Part shown: in pieces, positions 40,401-48,099 of the stretch
Position numbering within the stretch: the first letter of the stretch is position 1
Layout of the letters: every line of letters begins with the position of its first letter
DNA from: a virus
Reading direction: 5' to 3' (one strand)
IMG/VR virus record: IMGVR_UViG_3300027847_002103
Span: 1 to 56,421 of that record
DNA: 56,421 bases
Made by a program: the position numbers and the translations under genes
The notes under the pieces: generated by a model
The model's input: the letters and a program-made list of their open reading frames with translations, nothing else
Database searches by the model: none
Told to the model about the DNA's origin: nothing

Positions 40401-41950
40401 AGTATTTTACTTCCAGTACTGGCAGCTTGGGGTGTCTTTGCAAAATTGCTTTCGGACTGAGTAGTTACGAGGTTAGTGGGATGTGAAATTTCTGTCCTGG
40501 TGTAAGGGGCAGATATGGTTGTACCGGTCCATGAAAAGGCTTGATGAAATAATGCGCCGTACATGCCCTGTGTATTTATATATCCTACAGCGAAAATTTT
40601 GTCTGCAAGAAACTCCATTATCCGCCATGGTGTTTTAACACCATATCCAGAAGTATGTATCTCAAGTGGGGCTCCTATTGTTAGAGTAGTTCCTGAAACA
40701 GTTGCAATTGCAATTGCAGGTTTATCACCATGGTTATCGCGGCACCATGATATTAATACAAGATCGGAGACCGCGGTATTCCACATTAATTCAGAATGAG
40801 AATACCGGTCAGCTCCACCACTTGCGTCGAGTTTGACTGCGGTGCCGAGGGTAATGGTAGTTCCTGATATAGTACCAATTCTCATCTGCATGTCTTGACT
40901 AGCGTGAACAGGTTGCACATATGCAAACTTACCTGCAGTATTCGGATCGAATGCAATAGGTCTTTCCCATGTATTGGTACCAATATTTGAGCCGTTATTT
41001 GTTTGTAGCATATGATCTGCCTGGCCCACGGTTCCGAAGGCAACTGAGCCACCATTGTCAGCGCATGTTCCGGCCATCAGATAAGTTTCGGTGCTTGAGC
41101 CCATCACGGGATCGTGATTGGCTTCCCAAGATAGAAGAAACCGATTTGTTGCGTTACCGGATCCTGTATACGCAGTATCCCAATCAAACATTGTATAAGC
41201 CCCGTAATAATCCATTGGCATACCGCTCGAGGGCATGTTTGTCATGCCGGATGATCCGGATCCAATGATGAACAGACCAGAAGAACCACCATAAGACAAC
41301 AGAATTATCTTCATCCCATTCATTCCATCTGCCTGACCTATCGCGATTAAAGGGCTCTGCGGGGGCGTCCCTGGAATCATGGTGGAAGGATGATATTTTA
41401 CTTTCGGGGCGTAGCCATGCGCCGTCCAAGGCATTATAAAAGGAGACAGAGGAAATGATATAGTTGAACCACTTATTGTACCTACACTAGCAGCCATTAC
41501 ATATTGTGAAACGTCTCTATAAATTATCACAAATTTATTTGGATCATTCGGATCAAAATCAACAGACTGGTATTGCGCAGCATTGGTTGAGTTGTGGGCT
41601 TGGGTTCTTGTGTTGGAACCATCATCTGCGAGCGGTGCTGTTATATACCCAATAGGATTTGAGACTATTTCAACTGTTCCATCTGATTTAAGAATAACTG
41701 ATTGTCCATCAGACAATGCTCCGGTTGCAATGGCTTCTGTTGAACCACCGCCTCCGCCTGCTGATACTGCGGAAACCCAATTTGTTCCGTCATGTGTTAA
41801 AACTTCATCTAAAGCGCCTGATGGTAAATTGAGATGGCCTGGATCTGCAGTAGTCCAATTTCCAGCGCCATCGCTTTTTAAAACTTGATCTGTTGTGCCG
41901 GGATCCGGAATTCGGGAGTCGAACGTAAAGGGTGATCCTAAATATGCCAT
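34454..41950 (-). CDS. giant tail-fibre protein, 2498 aa, three repeated modules
   Basis: N-terminal DQVLKSDGAGNWTTADPG- and LTHDGTNWVS-type repeats lead into three similar modules. Each opens with a GALxDG..VILxxDGxVE segment, continues with FDPNDPNKFVIIYRD-like strands, and closes with a (N/T)(F/Y)(L/I)GISD.AYA.GATATIQ motif plus DDAQSGLT.G..YY.Q (near residues 547, 1165 and 1850). Four further SDGTNW repeats sit between modules 2 and 3. The C-terminal 550 residues switch to beta-helix-like repeats and a globular end (HYGVGYGFDGA). The motif style is that of pelagiphage/cyanophage fibres. It is the most likely receptor-binding protein. Confidence 0.85.
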   Translation of the reverse strand: MAYLGSPFTFDSRIPDPGTTDQVLKSDGAGNWTTADPGHLNLPSGALDEVLTHDGTNWVSAVSAGGGGGSTEAIATGALSDGQSVILKSDGTVEIVSNPIGYITAPLADDGSNTRTQAHNSTNAAQYQSVDFDPNDPNKFVIIYRDVSQYVMAASVGTISGSTISFPLSPFIMPWTAHGYAPKVKYHPSTMIPGTPPQSPLIAIGQADGMNGMKIILLSYGGSSGLFIIGSGSSGMTNMPSSGMPMDYYGAYTMFDWDTAYTGSGNATNRFLLSWEANHDPVMGSSTETYLMAGTCADNGGSVAFGTVGQADHMLQTNNGSNIGTNTWERPIAFDPNTAGKFAYVQPVHASQDMQMRIGTISGTTITLGTAVKLDASGGADRYSHSELMWNTAVSDLVLISWCRDNHGDKPAIAIATVSGTTLTIGAPLEIHTSGYGVKTPWRIMEFLADKIFAVGYINTQGMYGALFHQAFSWTGTTISAPYTRTEISHPTNLVTTQSESNFAKTPQAASTGSKILAFYYQGLNPSNDPVFTQSTFYGSAGTNLTATNFLGISDDAYASGATATIQLPGAVDDAQSGLTIGTKYYLQGDGVLSATANTPEVLVGTAVGTTKILLADSAVLKDITLDRTAATAAITAHQITRVAAEATVLSSAATDATTKANAAQASAQAAGVAAAYAVDTLQIVASGSLANGNKVILQADGKVKLVANNPAPLDTPTTDTQSQTMGGRMDEPTVAQGSSQTDQPQQKAFISWDPLDENRFIIGYKDENAPVGTGYPRAVVGTISGTTITLGTPVDITTDNDSSPVAIHFHPDVADLVAIAYGADYMGTKSPILTFGMIENAPTARFVPKSSLNMHLGASYGSSVPHFEKGNFCFDWDRNSSGSTREYACGMDVWFDYSGAVNYRMPVLRAGKVTVDATTITPGSATWPRGLFTAGNYQWGGGQIKSLRFDPNTHKKFFWIHHYPSGGGGIGHALRIVNLDSNNYPSLGSEIQLTGQGVDNSDDGAYCEWNPAIANQIVFSGKTYNPATMCVGTVSGTSVSWGTRFTPTATDWEASHPGYTAPSQPWNIFFALGAAQGRFYGVTTAFSSSADLICQAFNITGTTITEVGSPVTIADHDWFDNTLTYPWHAAASASGRKFMVSHTETTGDTQLTTGTIGSEGVTNLTVDNFLGISDGVYADGATATIQLSGATDDAQSGLTTGSTYYIQPNGSLATTSGTPSVFAGTALSATELLIAATRPGVVGSQLPLPGTTGKILTSDGTNWTSGDAPVELPTAGVAGKVLKSDGTNWISGDEAELPTPGLAGYVLKSDGTNWVSNAETDPGLPVAGTAGKLLTSDGTNWTSADAVPGSGRFEAVASGALADGDRVILRSDGKVEHAIPQGALGVSTDAQGTALQGVNGDIRNDRWGSTIDFDPNDDNKFVVGYWDSSGATGTYLQMVVGTLTGTTISWGTPVDIETAAPQGGSMISFKFHPTQANLIGAVYGTDGTGATQTNGAHFGVATVTGTSLSWYPLLDFEAGQDCSGGSQQGTPDATFSFDWDSQFTGTGFRCAWQNEFAVGGTSGEKLHNAGSAIISPVGAGPHTLTASTTAYRLDNRTYTGGVVRIRSCRFDPFTEGKFFATFANHNGGEPRMVIIELASNATTMTKGSAIQIHFGIGSTEGSENDHYMEWNPNRQNQLLFSFRRKNANYTETPELVLGTVAGTGVTFGSLFVLDSGQGWNYGGASPVQISWDPNDADKFFGVWSPASGASYYSQTINAQRFLLTGSGTTITADGTPTEMTPGPENGHTWNSNSGYEKFTAALNASGTKLMVNHMFDGDGSSSGGYVAGSGKTKFTTGAVNIAGTPNITTTNYIGISDGAYADAATATIQTGGAIDDAQSGLTPGSVYYLQSDASGTLSTTADTPSVIAGTALSATELLIADGVGTSAGGGGGSGAVESLSSLVEKYPTGSTYPLPAQTIAVGTDKLLLSETFLQTGELTVNGVLRLGKLFEEETPTGVTLITGGFNVVGSGTLTNAQPLVSNYDDNFLDNKTGDLDLGVNITNRATGVLGAGVDLSATTGTLTSSHVIGTDVTGVLGSGITGQPTIAGTNFTGTINTAVQDNITRVGAVVAGSIENTVTGGGGLTDGSSLTSLDSISKGAIESGGTSAHGVNPVYPAYLSTSTTGAAKVAEDASGTRIPMGLGWDYLGLVRYEGGWMYGTNDSPHLLKVPLSYGLATSSKHRYSQYMIKIPGISCYALNDRLGMQMWIQQMNTASSTSPLSPSIVFNAAAKAGAKHAYCATTLKTDGTSTIMSSQNGDIVPVQAFTAGSGQGSSVFDHYKTQITIFIDNAQVGGGRCRQPPRFHWIACSNYGADPYYESPNYVTENLYGQYTTGMCTLATTDGQYNHGADMWKQAYNYQFAAIEFRGLSAPNNSGSAILQQGLQTRFKHAQFPLSDMTVHGPGYQSFVHTHSNPMGGMGEDTIGEGAYLYGLRNGIAENTSSTQYTHYGVGYGFDGA
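37900..38222 (-). repeat. tandem repeat of 75-81 nt within the giant fibre gene
   Basis: The string CAATTTGTTCCATCACTT recurs at 37926, 38007, 38082 and 38160, giving a period of 75 to 81 bases, always a multiple of three. It encodes repeated LPxxGxxGKxLxSDGTNWxS units of 25 to 27 residues (about residues 1243-1350). Related units occur at the protein's N-terminus. These probably form a flexible or beta-structured linker whose copy number can change. Confidence 0.85.
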
Positions 41951-41951
41951 T

Positions 41952-42281
41952 TTATGTAATCTCCAAGAAAGACATTAATACATCCAAACTAGATGCGGTA
42001 TCTGATGTTACGACGATTCTGTCCCCTACCATTAAAACAACTTTCTGATCACCGCCAATTGCTATTAAGCTAGAATTAGCAGGTATGGGTACGTCTTTAA
42101 CTATATTCGTTACATTTGTTCCATCACTCATAGCAATAGTTGCTTTGACTTGAGAAGCGGTTATATTTGCGCATGACAACCCTATTACTGTAACTTCAGT
42201 GCCAGCTGGAACAGCTGATCCGACATCTGTAGCCGATGTTCCAATTGATCTTACTGTGGTATTCTTAAAAGTACTTGCCAT
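41952..42281 (-). CDS. small virion structural protein, 109 aa
   Basis: An all-beta-looking protein: VPAGTEVTVIGLSCANITAS, then IVKDVPIPANSSLIAIGGDQ, KVVLMVGDRIVVTSDTASS. This pattern is familiar from small structural proteins of T4-like marine phages located near fibre genes. It stops one base before the giant fibre ATG. Probably a neck, baseplate or fibre-associated subunit; exact role unknown. Confidence 0.65.
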   Translation of the reverse strand: MASTFKNTTVRSIGTSATDVGSAVPAGTEVTVIGLSCANITASQVKATIAMSDGTNVTNIVKDVPIPANSSLIAIGGDQKVVLMVGDRIVVTSDTASSLDVLMSFLEIT

Positions 42282-42305
42282 GATTTATTTATCCTTTTTC
42301 TAGTA

Positions 42306-42905
42306 CTATCCTAGAGCAATTGCCATTGCTATCGCAATTCCAGTGACAAACTGACCGGTAGCGGTTCCTGTCCCGACAGCTAAATCAGTGGTTTCCCAAA
42401 ATAAACCGGAAGAATTGGAATACAGCTTATTCGCAGTTATCGCGGGCTTTGTTACGTGATCTGTTATTTTTATAGAAGTTCCAGTTGCAAGTTCTGCTAC
42501 TTTAAGTCCACCTGTTGAATTAGCTGATAATAATGTAGATGCACTTGCCGCACTAGTATCATCAGAAGAAGTTATCGCGTGTGTATGCGATGTAGTGGTA
42601 GCGGCATCTGTAGTAATAGCTGTTAATGTATCCGGCGTGCCTAATGTAATTGTTTGTGTATCATTTCCATCCGCACCGCCTGGTCGAACAGATACTTGCA
42701 TTCCATTGCCGGCAACAACTTCATCTAATCGGCCAGCATCAACCGAAGATTTCATCTGGGCATGTGTTCTATAATGGGCTACTCCACCTGGCGACAATGA
42801 AAGAATTCTTCCACCGGATGCTGGAGACCCACTTGGAAGATTTGCAAGTTTAAAATCTCCCTCTACTTCTATTCCGCCTGTTGCTTTAAATGGTACTGTT
42901 GACAT
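42306..42905 (-). CDS. baseplate/fibre-associated structural protein, 199 aa
   Basis: Contains SGGRILSLSPGGVAHYRTHA, DAGRLDEVVAGNGMQVSVRP and TITLGTPDTLTAITTDAATT, which match the beginning of the following 436 aa protein segment by segment. It is thus a shorter paralogue with the same N-terminal domain, ending in a Gly/Ala/Ile-rich tail (ATGQFVTGIAIAMAIALG). No catalytic motif. Virion surface role inferred. Confidence 0.65.
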   Translation of the reverse strand: MSTVPFKATGGIEVEGDFKLANLPSGSPASGGRILSLSPGGVAHYRTHAQMKSSVDAGRLDEVVAGNGMQVSVRPGGADGNDTQTITLGTPDTLTAITTDAATTTSHTHAITSSDDTSAASASTLLSANSTGGLKVAELATGTSIKITDHVTKPAITANKLYSNSSGLFWETTDLAVGTGTATGQFVTGIAIAMAIALG

Positions 42906-42910
42906 GTCGT

Positions 42911-44221
42911 TTATACGCTATGAAAGGTTGCTTCTACTTTGGCTTCTATTTCAACTCCGTCTCCATTGAGAACGTTCATTCCTATATGAGTTGCGCCTGC
43001 TGTAGAACCCGAACCATCGGTTGTATCAAAAGTTATTGTTGCAATAATATCATGACCTAATCCACCATATTGATTATTTTCTACTGTTCCGCTTCCACTT
43101 TCACAAAATAGATACTTGCGAAATTCAGTTTCATTAGCTCCTGCTTTTAATTTCAGAGCCACCTCTCCGGCAGACCAATTCGCTATGGGAACTTCAAATA
43201 ACCATGCATTAGCTGCGTCTGCGATAGTAGCATCTGCTACTAGAGTTCGTGTTATATCTTTTTGATACGTATCGGTCCAAGTAGTTAAATCTCCTCCAAC
43301 AACAGCTGCTTTCGCTACTCCTAAACCGCCGGATGATATTAATTGGCCTGTTGTATTAGATGTAGCATTAGTTGTTCCGTCGGCGTGTACAACATTAGCA
43401 AAAACTGATTTAGCAACTCCTATACCGCCGTCTGTTCGAATAGAACCAGTTATACCACTTGATGAATCATCTGTACCGCGCGAATAAAATTCCAGAGCAC
43501 TAACATTAGCATAAGTTGTAACAGTTAGGCTTCCTGTTGATAATCCACCATCAGTAGTTGTAATAAATGTAAAATCGTCTTCTGATTCATCCCATATAAA
43601 AGCAACATTCGCTGAATTACCTCTGTTGATCATAAGACCTTGATCATGGGTAGGATCAACTGAATCACCATTTGCGGATAAAGTAATTAAAGGATCACTG
43701 ACACTTAAATTCGTTGCATTAACATAGGTAAGTGCACCGTCAACGAATAGGCTTCCATCAATAGCTACATTAGCTGAAAATGTAGCATCTCCGGCTGCTG
43801 CGAATTCTTCTACTTTAACTCCACCAGTTGTATTTGCTGCTAATATGTATTCTTGAGTTGCTCCGCTAGTATCATTGGATCCGGTAATGGCGTGCGTATG
43901 AGAGTCTACTGTTACAGCATCTGTAGTAGAGGAGGTTATTGTAGATGGTGTGCCTAGTGTAACCGTTTGCGTATCAGTTCCAACTCCGCCGCCTGCTTTG
44001 GCGGAAACAGTAATACCATCACCGGCTACTACTGATTCTAATTCACCTGCATCTATTTCTGCTTTTACTTGTGCGAATGTGCGGACATGGACATTAGAAT
44101 TATTATCTAATTCTAAAATTTTTCCACCAGTTGCTACTGTACCGCCGGTAGAAGTATTATTAAGAGTTAAATCCCCATCTGAAAGAATTCCACTTCTTAC
44201 TCTAAACTGTTTCATTGCCAT
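42911..44221 (-). CDS. fibre or baseplate-associated structural protein, 436 aa
   Basis: N-terminal domain shared with the 199 aa protein (GGKILELDNNSNVHVRTFAQ, AGELESVVAGDGITVSAKAG). A central segment LSVSDPLITLSANGDSVDPT, then GLMINRGNSANVAFIWDESE, is a motif common in long structural proteins of marine T4-like phages. A C-terminal beta domain ends IEAKVEATFHSV. It may be a fibre shaft or baseplate wedge-attached protein. Confidence 0.7.
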   Translation of the reverse strand: MAMKQFRVRSGILSDGDLTLNNTSTGGTVATGGKILELDNNSNVHVRTFAQVKAEIDAGELESVVAGDGITVSAKAGGGVGTDTQTVTLGTPSTITSSTTDAVTVDSHTHAITGSNDTSGATQEYILAANTTGGVKVEEFAAAGDATFSANVAIDGSLFVDGALTYVNATNLSVSDPLITLSANGDSVDPTHDQGLMINRGNSANVAFIWDESEDDFTFITTTDGGLSTGSLTVTTYANVSALEFYSRGTDDSSSGITGSIRTDGGIGVAKSVFANVVHADGTTNATSNTTGQLISSGGLGVAKAAVVGGDLTTWTDTYQKDITRTLVADATIADAANAWLFEVPIANWSAGEVALKLKAGANETEFRKYLFCESGSGTVENNQYGGLGHDIIATITFDTTDGSGSTAGATHIGMNVLNGDGVEIEAKVEATFHSV

Positions 44222-44252
44222 TGTTAATCTTCCTTAAATGTTCTGCTAAAAG

Positions 44253-45179
44253 TTAAGGTGCCCATGGAGTTCCGTCATAATTGGTACACACTGTTCGATG
44301 AACAGTAACCACTTGTTGATCAGAAGAAGTAGTAACTTTTAACCGAACATCTGTCCCTAATATATCTGCCGCGATTCCGGGTTCAATTGAAATCGCACCT
44401 AATTCTACTTCACCATAAATTACCTGTTCTGTATCTGTTCCATCATGAACTAATGCTATCTCACCGGTCCAATATGCCGTCGTACCCAAAGTGTAATCTT
44501 CGCAGGTAACAATGTACTTGGCGGATCTGAATGTATTTATATTAAAAGTATCTGCAACAACCTCTCCTGCAGTAATGGCAAGTGTTCGTGAAGTAGAAAA
44601 CATCATATCAGAATTAACTGTAAAAGTACCCTTAACCTGAAAATCTTCAAACTCTAGAAGATTTGTATTAACAGCTTTCCAAGCACTCAATGAATCATTA
44701 TATTGCCACATCATACCATCAGCATATACTGATGCTGCAACGTCTTCTAATTCCCCAATATTTTTTTGAGAAATGTCTAAATTGTCCGGAGTAGTTCCGG
44801 GACCAGCAATCCACTTTGATGCAGCTTTATCCCAGTTTAAGATATCTCCATTTGCGATTCCCTCGATAGTAACATCAGTTAATGCGGATATTTTTAGTTG
44901 ATCTCCAAATGCAAGTAATCTAGTTCCGGTGATAGTGGTAGACCCTATCATAACATTAGATCCAAAATCTAAATATTCAACACCATCTTGTTCTGTTATT
45001 CCAATCGATTTGGTAGATAATGTAAGAGTATTACCTTGAAGAAATAAATCTCCAAACGGGGCTTCCGTAGTACCCAAACCGACAGGATTATTACCAGGTT
45101 CCGGAGCTTTAGGTTTTAAGTTGACCGTTAAATTTTCTAAATCAATTATACCTAATGATACGGTTGCTTGCTGTTGCAT
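44253..45179 (-). CDS. structural protein, tandem paralogue A (308 aa)
   Basis: Shares its whole length with the neighbour at 45201-46184: IDLENLTVNLKPK, PFGDLFLQGNTLTLSTKSIG, EYLDFGSNVMIGSTTITGTR, DISQKNIGELEDVAASVYAD and a closing TTSSDQQVVTVHRTV. The domain is beta-rich. Being tail-region and duplicated, it is probably a fibre or baseplate component built from two related subunits. Confidence 0.7.
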   Translation of the reverse strand: MQQQATVSLGIIDLENLTVNLKPKAPEPGNNPVGLGTTEAPFGDLFLQGNTLTLSTKSIGITEQDGVEYLDFGSNVMIGSTTITGTRLLAFGDQLKISALTDVTIEGIANGDILNWDKAASKWIAGPGTTPDNLDISQKNIGELEDVAASVYADGMMWQYNDSLSAWKAVNTNLLEFEDFQVKGTFTVNSDMMFSTSRTLAITAGEVVADTFNINTFRSAKYIVTCEDYTLGTTAYWTGEIALVHDGTDTEQVIYGEVELGAISIEPGIAADILGTDVRLKVTTSSDQQVVTVHRTVCTNYDGTPWAP

Positions 45180-45200
45180 TAATTAAATTCCTTAGATGTT

Positions 45201-46184
45201 CTATAGATAATTATCAAACACTGTTCGATGAACAGTAACTACTTGTTGATCAGAAGAAGTGGTAACTTTTAATCGAACATTAGAGCCTGTTATATCTGAC
45301 TCAATTATAGGCATCATTGTAACTGAACCTATTTCCACGTCTCCATAAAGAGACAGTCCTGTATTTGTTCCGTCATGAACCAACATTGCTTGACCCATCC
45401 AATAAGCTTTGTTATCTGTGGTATAATCTTCACAGGTGACAATGTACTTAGCAGTTCTATATATATTTATATCAAAGGTATCTACTACAACCTGGCCGGC
45501 TAAAATCTGAATTGTTCGTGAAGAAGTATATCTTACTGTGCCTGTTGGGTGCTCGGCGGAGGTTCCAGAATTAACTGAAAACGTTTTAGCTTTAGGAAAA
45601 TCTAAGTCAAGATCACTCGGATTGAGGCTTGCCCAAGCGTTCGCTGATGGACTATATTGCCACATCATACCTTCTATATAGGTATTGGGTGCAACATCAT
45701 TTAATTCCGCAATATTTTTTTGAGAAATATCTAAAATAGCTGGATCAAGTGAGAAATCTGCTTGAACCCACTTAGATGTGTCCGCATTCCATTCTATAAT
45801 ATTTCCATCTTCAACTCCGGCTATGGCAACATCAGTTAATTCGGTTGTTTTTAATTGATCCTGGAAAGCTAGTAATGTATCGCCTGAAATTACAGTTGAT
45901 CCTATCACAACATTAGATCCAAAATCTAAATATTCCACACCGGACATGTCCTTTATTCCGATTGATCTAGTTGATATTGTAAGGGTGTTACCTTGAAGAT
46001 ATAAATCACCAAAAGGTGCTGTTGTTTCACCTAATGAGGGAGCTTTTTCACCGGCACCGACTACTTTAGGTTTTAGATTAACTGTTAAATTTTCAAAATC
46101 AACGTTACCTAAATGAACTATATTATCTTGTGAAGCAATTAAATTGATTTCCCCTTGTCGCCCGTCTTCATACAGTAGAGTCAT
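45201..46184 (-). CDS. structural protein, tandem paralogue B (327 aa)
   Basis: Matches paralogue A with VDFENLTVNLKPKVVGAGEK, APFGDLYLQGNTLTISTRSI, EYLDFGSNVVIGSTVISG and the same TTSSDQQVVTVHRTVFDNY end. An extra N-terminal segment (MTLLYEDGRQGEINLIASQD) and small inserts distinguish it. The two copies lie in direct order, separated by 21 bases, showing a tandem gene duplication followed by divergence. Confidence 0.7.
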   Translation of the reverse strand: MTLLYEDGRQGEINLIASQDNIVHLGNVDFENLTVNLKPKVVGAGEKAPSLGETTAPFGDLYLQGNTLTISTRSIGIKDMSGVEYLDFGSNVVIGSTVISGDTLLAFQDQLKTTELTDVAIAGVEDGNIIEWNADTSKWVQADFSLDPAILDISQKNIAELNDVAPNTYIEGMMWQYSPSANAWASLNPSDLDLDFPKAKTFSVNSGTSAEHPTGTVRYTSSRTIQILAGQVVVDTFDINIYRTAKYIVTCEDYTTDNKAYWMGQAMLVHDGTNTGLSLYGDVEIGSVTMMPIIESDITGSNVRLKVTTSSDQQVVTVHRTVFDNYL

Positions 46185-46186
46185 CT

Positions 46187-46570
46187 TTAACCTTCAAGAA
46201 GTAGTTTATTGCCGGATTCTAGTAAAGTCGCGCCTTTTGGACTTGCGGTGGGTCTTAATACTAATGAACCCTCTATCACGCGCCTGGTTATATCAAATTC
46301 AGAATTATGAATAACAATGTCGTAATTATAACGGCCGGAAGGAATATCATCGGATGCGGAACCCAATAATCTTAACTGTACTGCTCCCGTCGTCGGGCTT
46401 GTTATAGTTGTGGTAAATTTATATACTTTGCTTGCACCGGTCCACTTTTGAAAATAAGCTTCAGCCGTATAGCCTGTTAAATCAGTTGAGCCGCCGCTAT
46501 CATTTTTAACTGTCAATGATAAAGTATAATCAGAACCTTGATCTGCAAATATATTTACAATGGATGCCAT
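46187..46570 (-). CDS. baseplate-associated domain protein, 127 aa
   Basis: DQGSDYTLSLTVKNDSGGST, LTGYTAEAYFQKW, then PSGRYNYDIVIHNSEFDITR and RVIEGSLVLRPTASPKGAT form the strand pattern of a small Ig-like domain common at baseplates of marine phages and related to BppU N-terminal domains. TATAAGGAGAAA precedes the ATG. It is the first gene of the structural block and ends two bases before paralogue B begins. Confidence 0.65.
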   Translation of the reverse strand: MASIVNIFADQGSDYTLSLTVKNDSGGSTDLTGYTAEAYFQKWTGASKVYKFTTTITSPTTGAVQLRLLGSASDDIPSGRYNYDIVIHNSEFDITRRVIEGSLVLRPTASPKGATLLESGNKLLLEG

Positions 46571-46621
46571 ATAATTTCTCCTTATACATTATTTAGGAAA
46601 ATTATAAATTCATAATTCCAT

Positions 46622-47587
46622 CTAAGTTCCCCATTTATTTCCAAATAAATCTACATGTAATCTGGGGGAATATTTGAAGCCATGTTTCATTGCCATTTCA
46701 GCAACATTAAATTTTGTATTTTCTAACATTTCAGATGTTCCACCAACTGGCATTAAATAAATATCTATATAATCTTCCCACCGTGTGTATTTAAGTTCTA
46801 TTTGTTTAATTTCTTCAATATCCTGTTCATCTTGAACGACAAATTTTAAATACAAATGTGAATTTTGTACTTCTTTATATTGGTGCCAATTTTCAGGTTT
46901 AATTGCTTTAAAACCCAATTCACCACTTATACTTAATTTTGGACTACATGACCACGTAATATGATGATCATAAAGACTATACTCATGTAACCATTTAAGA
47001 AATTCATCCGTTAAAGCAAATGTACTATTTGTTTCAAATGTAATATTTTTAATATGTCTAAATGAAGGATGACCTAATAAATCTGGCAATTGTTTCTGCC
47101 ACATCATTGGTTCGCCGCCTGTAATCACCAAATGAATATCCTGTTTATTATCTTCATAATACCATTTTTTATCAGGACAAAGATCTATTAGTTTTTCAGC
47201 TATTACATCAGCCTCTTCAAATGTTGATAGATGCATATATTCTTTTGCCCAGCTTGCAGAACTATCACATCCTATTTTCATTACAGGTAATTCTTCAATA
47301 CTCTTGTACTGACTAACATCAAGTTTTTTCCAAGGCATTTCATCTCGTGGAATTAATTGACCTCTGGGTTGTCCAAATCCAGGACACTCAAAATTACACC
47401 CGAATAATCTTAAAAATACACTCGGTGTTCCTACAAATCTTCCTTCGCCCTGAATGCTATAAAACATTTCAGAATGTCTAAGTTTTTTCACAATTCTTTT
47501 CTCTTCTTTTTTCAATTCTCTCTCACCTTTTTGTAATTCTTTTATGACTTCTGGAATTCCTGTTCCATCTTTATAAACCGTAATCAT
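46622..47587 (-). CDS. queE: QueE-like 7-carboxy-7-deazaguanine synthase (radical SAM)
   Basis: QueE makes 7-carboxy-7-deazaguanine from 6-carboxy-tetrahydropterin. SIQGEGRFVGTPSVFLRLFG is the typical beginning and DIHLVITGGEPMMWQ the SAM-binding GGEP part. The cluster cysteines are unusual: C64 and C68 are in GCNFECPGFG, with Phe where the third Cys of CxxxCxxC normally stands; the next Cys is C107 in KIGCDSSASW, after a long insertion. The protein is 321 aa, longer than bacterial QueE (about 220). It overlaps the QueD gene by one base. Either C107 replaces the third ligand or chemistry is altered. Confidence 0.82.
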   Translation of the reverse strand: MITVYKDGTGIPEVIKELQKGERELKKEEKRIVKKLRHSEMFYSIQGEGRFVGTPSVFLRLFGCNFECPGFGQPRGQLIPRDEMPWKKLDVSQYKSIEELPVMKIGCDSSASWAKEYMHLSTFEEADVIAEKLIDLCPDKKWYYEDNKQDIHLVITGGEPMMWQKQLPDLLGHPSFRHIKNITFETNSTFALTDEFLKWLHEYSLYDHHITWSCSPKLSISGELGFKAIKPENWHQYKEVQNSHLYLKFVVQDEQDIEEIKQIELKYTRWEDYIDIYLMPVGGTSEMLENTKFNVAEMAMKHGFKYSPRLHVDLFGNKWGT

Positions 47588-48099
47588 TATTCGTCTACGT
47601 CGAATAAATCTTCATTCCATTCTCTATGACCTTCACGCCATGCCATGTTGCTTTCTGTTTCACGTACTTCTACTCTATAACACCAGAGCCTTTCAGCTTC
47701 GGCCTTTCCCCACATATCGGGAATGAAGATTCCATTCATATATTTGTATAACATAGAAGAAAGACCTTCGCATCCAAGTTTTGGTAATACGGTGAGTTTT
47801 GCAATACCACGTTCTTGTAACTGTTTATAAAGTTCCATTTCTGGGTCATCTTCTGCTACCAATAATGTATGATCGAATTGCTCCTCTAAGAAACTTTTAA
47901 GTTCACCTAGTCCACCGTAATCTGCAACCCAATTCCTAACATCTAAATGATCTGTACCAAAAAAGAATCTCATAGTAAAACTATAACCATGAATAACATT
48001 ACAATGACTATCCGCCTTGTATTGTCTATATGCACAAGGAAACTTATCAACATATTCTTTTGTGCTATTATATTTGTATATTCTTGGATCTTTATTCAT
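47587..48099 (-). CDS. queD: QueD-like 6-carboxy-tetrahydropterin synthase homologue
   Basis: ATG 48099 has GGAGG upstream and overlaps the 33 aa gene. The 170-residue product has the family plan: FPCAYRQYKADSHCNVIHGY, VADYGGLGELKSFLEEQFDH, TLLVAEDD and CEGLSSMLY. The zinc histidines are reduced: the usual A-H is A-Tyr24 and HGH is HGY, leaving H32 and H37. It could be an atypical enzyme, or bind the metal differently. It precedes QueE in the same transcript. QueC, FolE and any DNA-deazaguanine transferase (DpdA) are not in this window. Confidence 0.78.
   Translation of the reverse strand: MNKDPRIYKYNSTKEYVDKFPCAYRQYKADSHCNVIHGYSFTMRFFFGTDHLDVRNWVADYGGLGELKSFLEEQFDHTLLVAEDDPEMELYKQLQERGIAKLTVLPKLGCEGLSSMLYKYMNGIFIPDMWGKAEAERLWCYRVEVRETESNMAWREGHREWNEDLFDVDE

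Noticed and set aside
42286-42293. GATAAATA before the 109 aa structural gene
   Set aside because: It lies five bases from the ATG, too close for a late promoter.
44534-44541. TATAAATA inside the tandem structural genes (also 45464-45471)
   Set aside because: Both fall at the same codons of the two paralogues, encoding Asn-Ile-Asn or similar; explained by protein homology.
46622-48099. Complete DNA 7-deazaguanine modification system
   Set aside because: Only QueD- and QueE-like genes are present; QueC, FolE and a DpdA-type transferase are not seen in this window.
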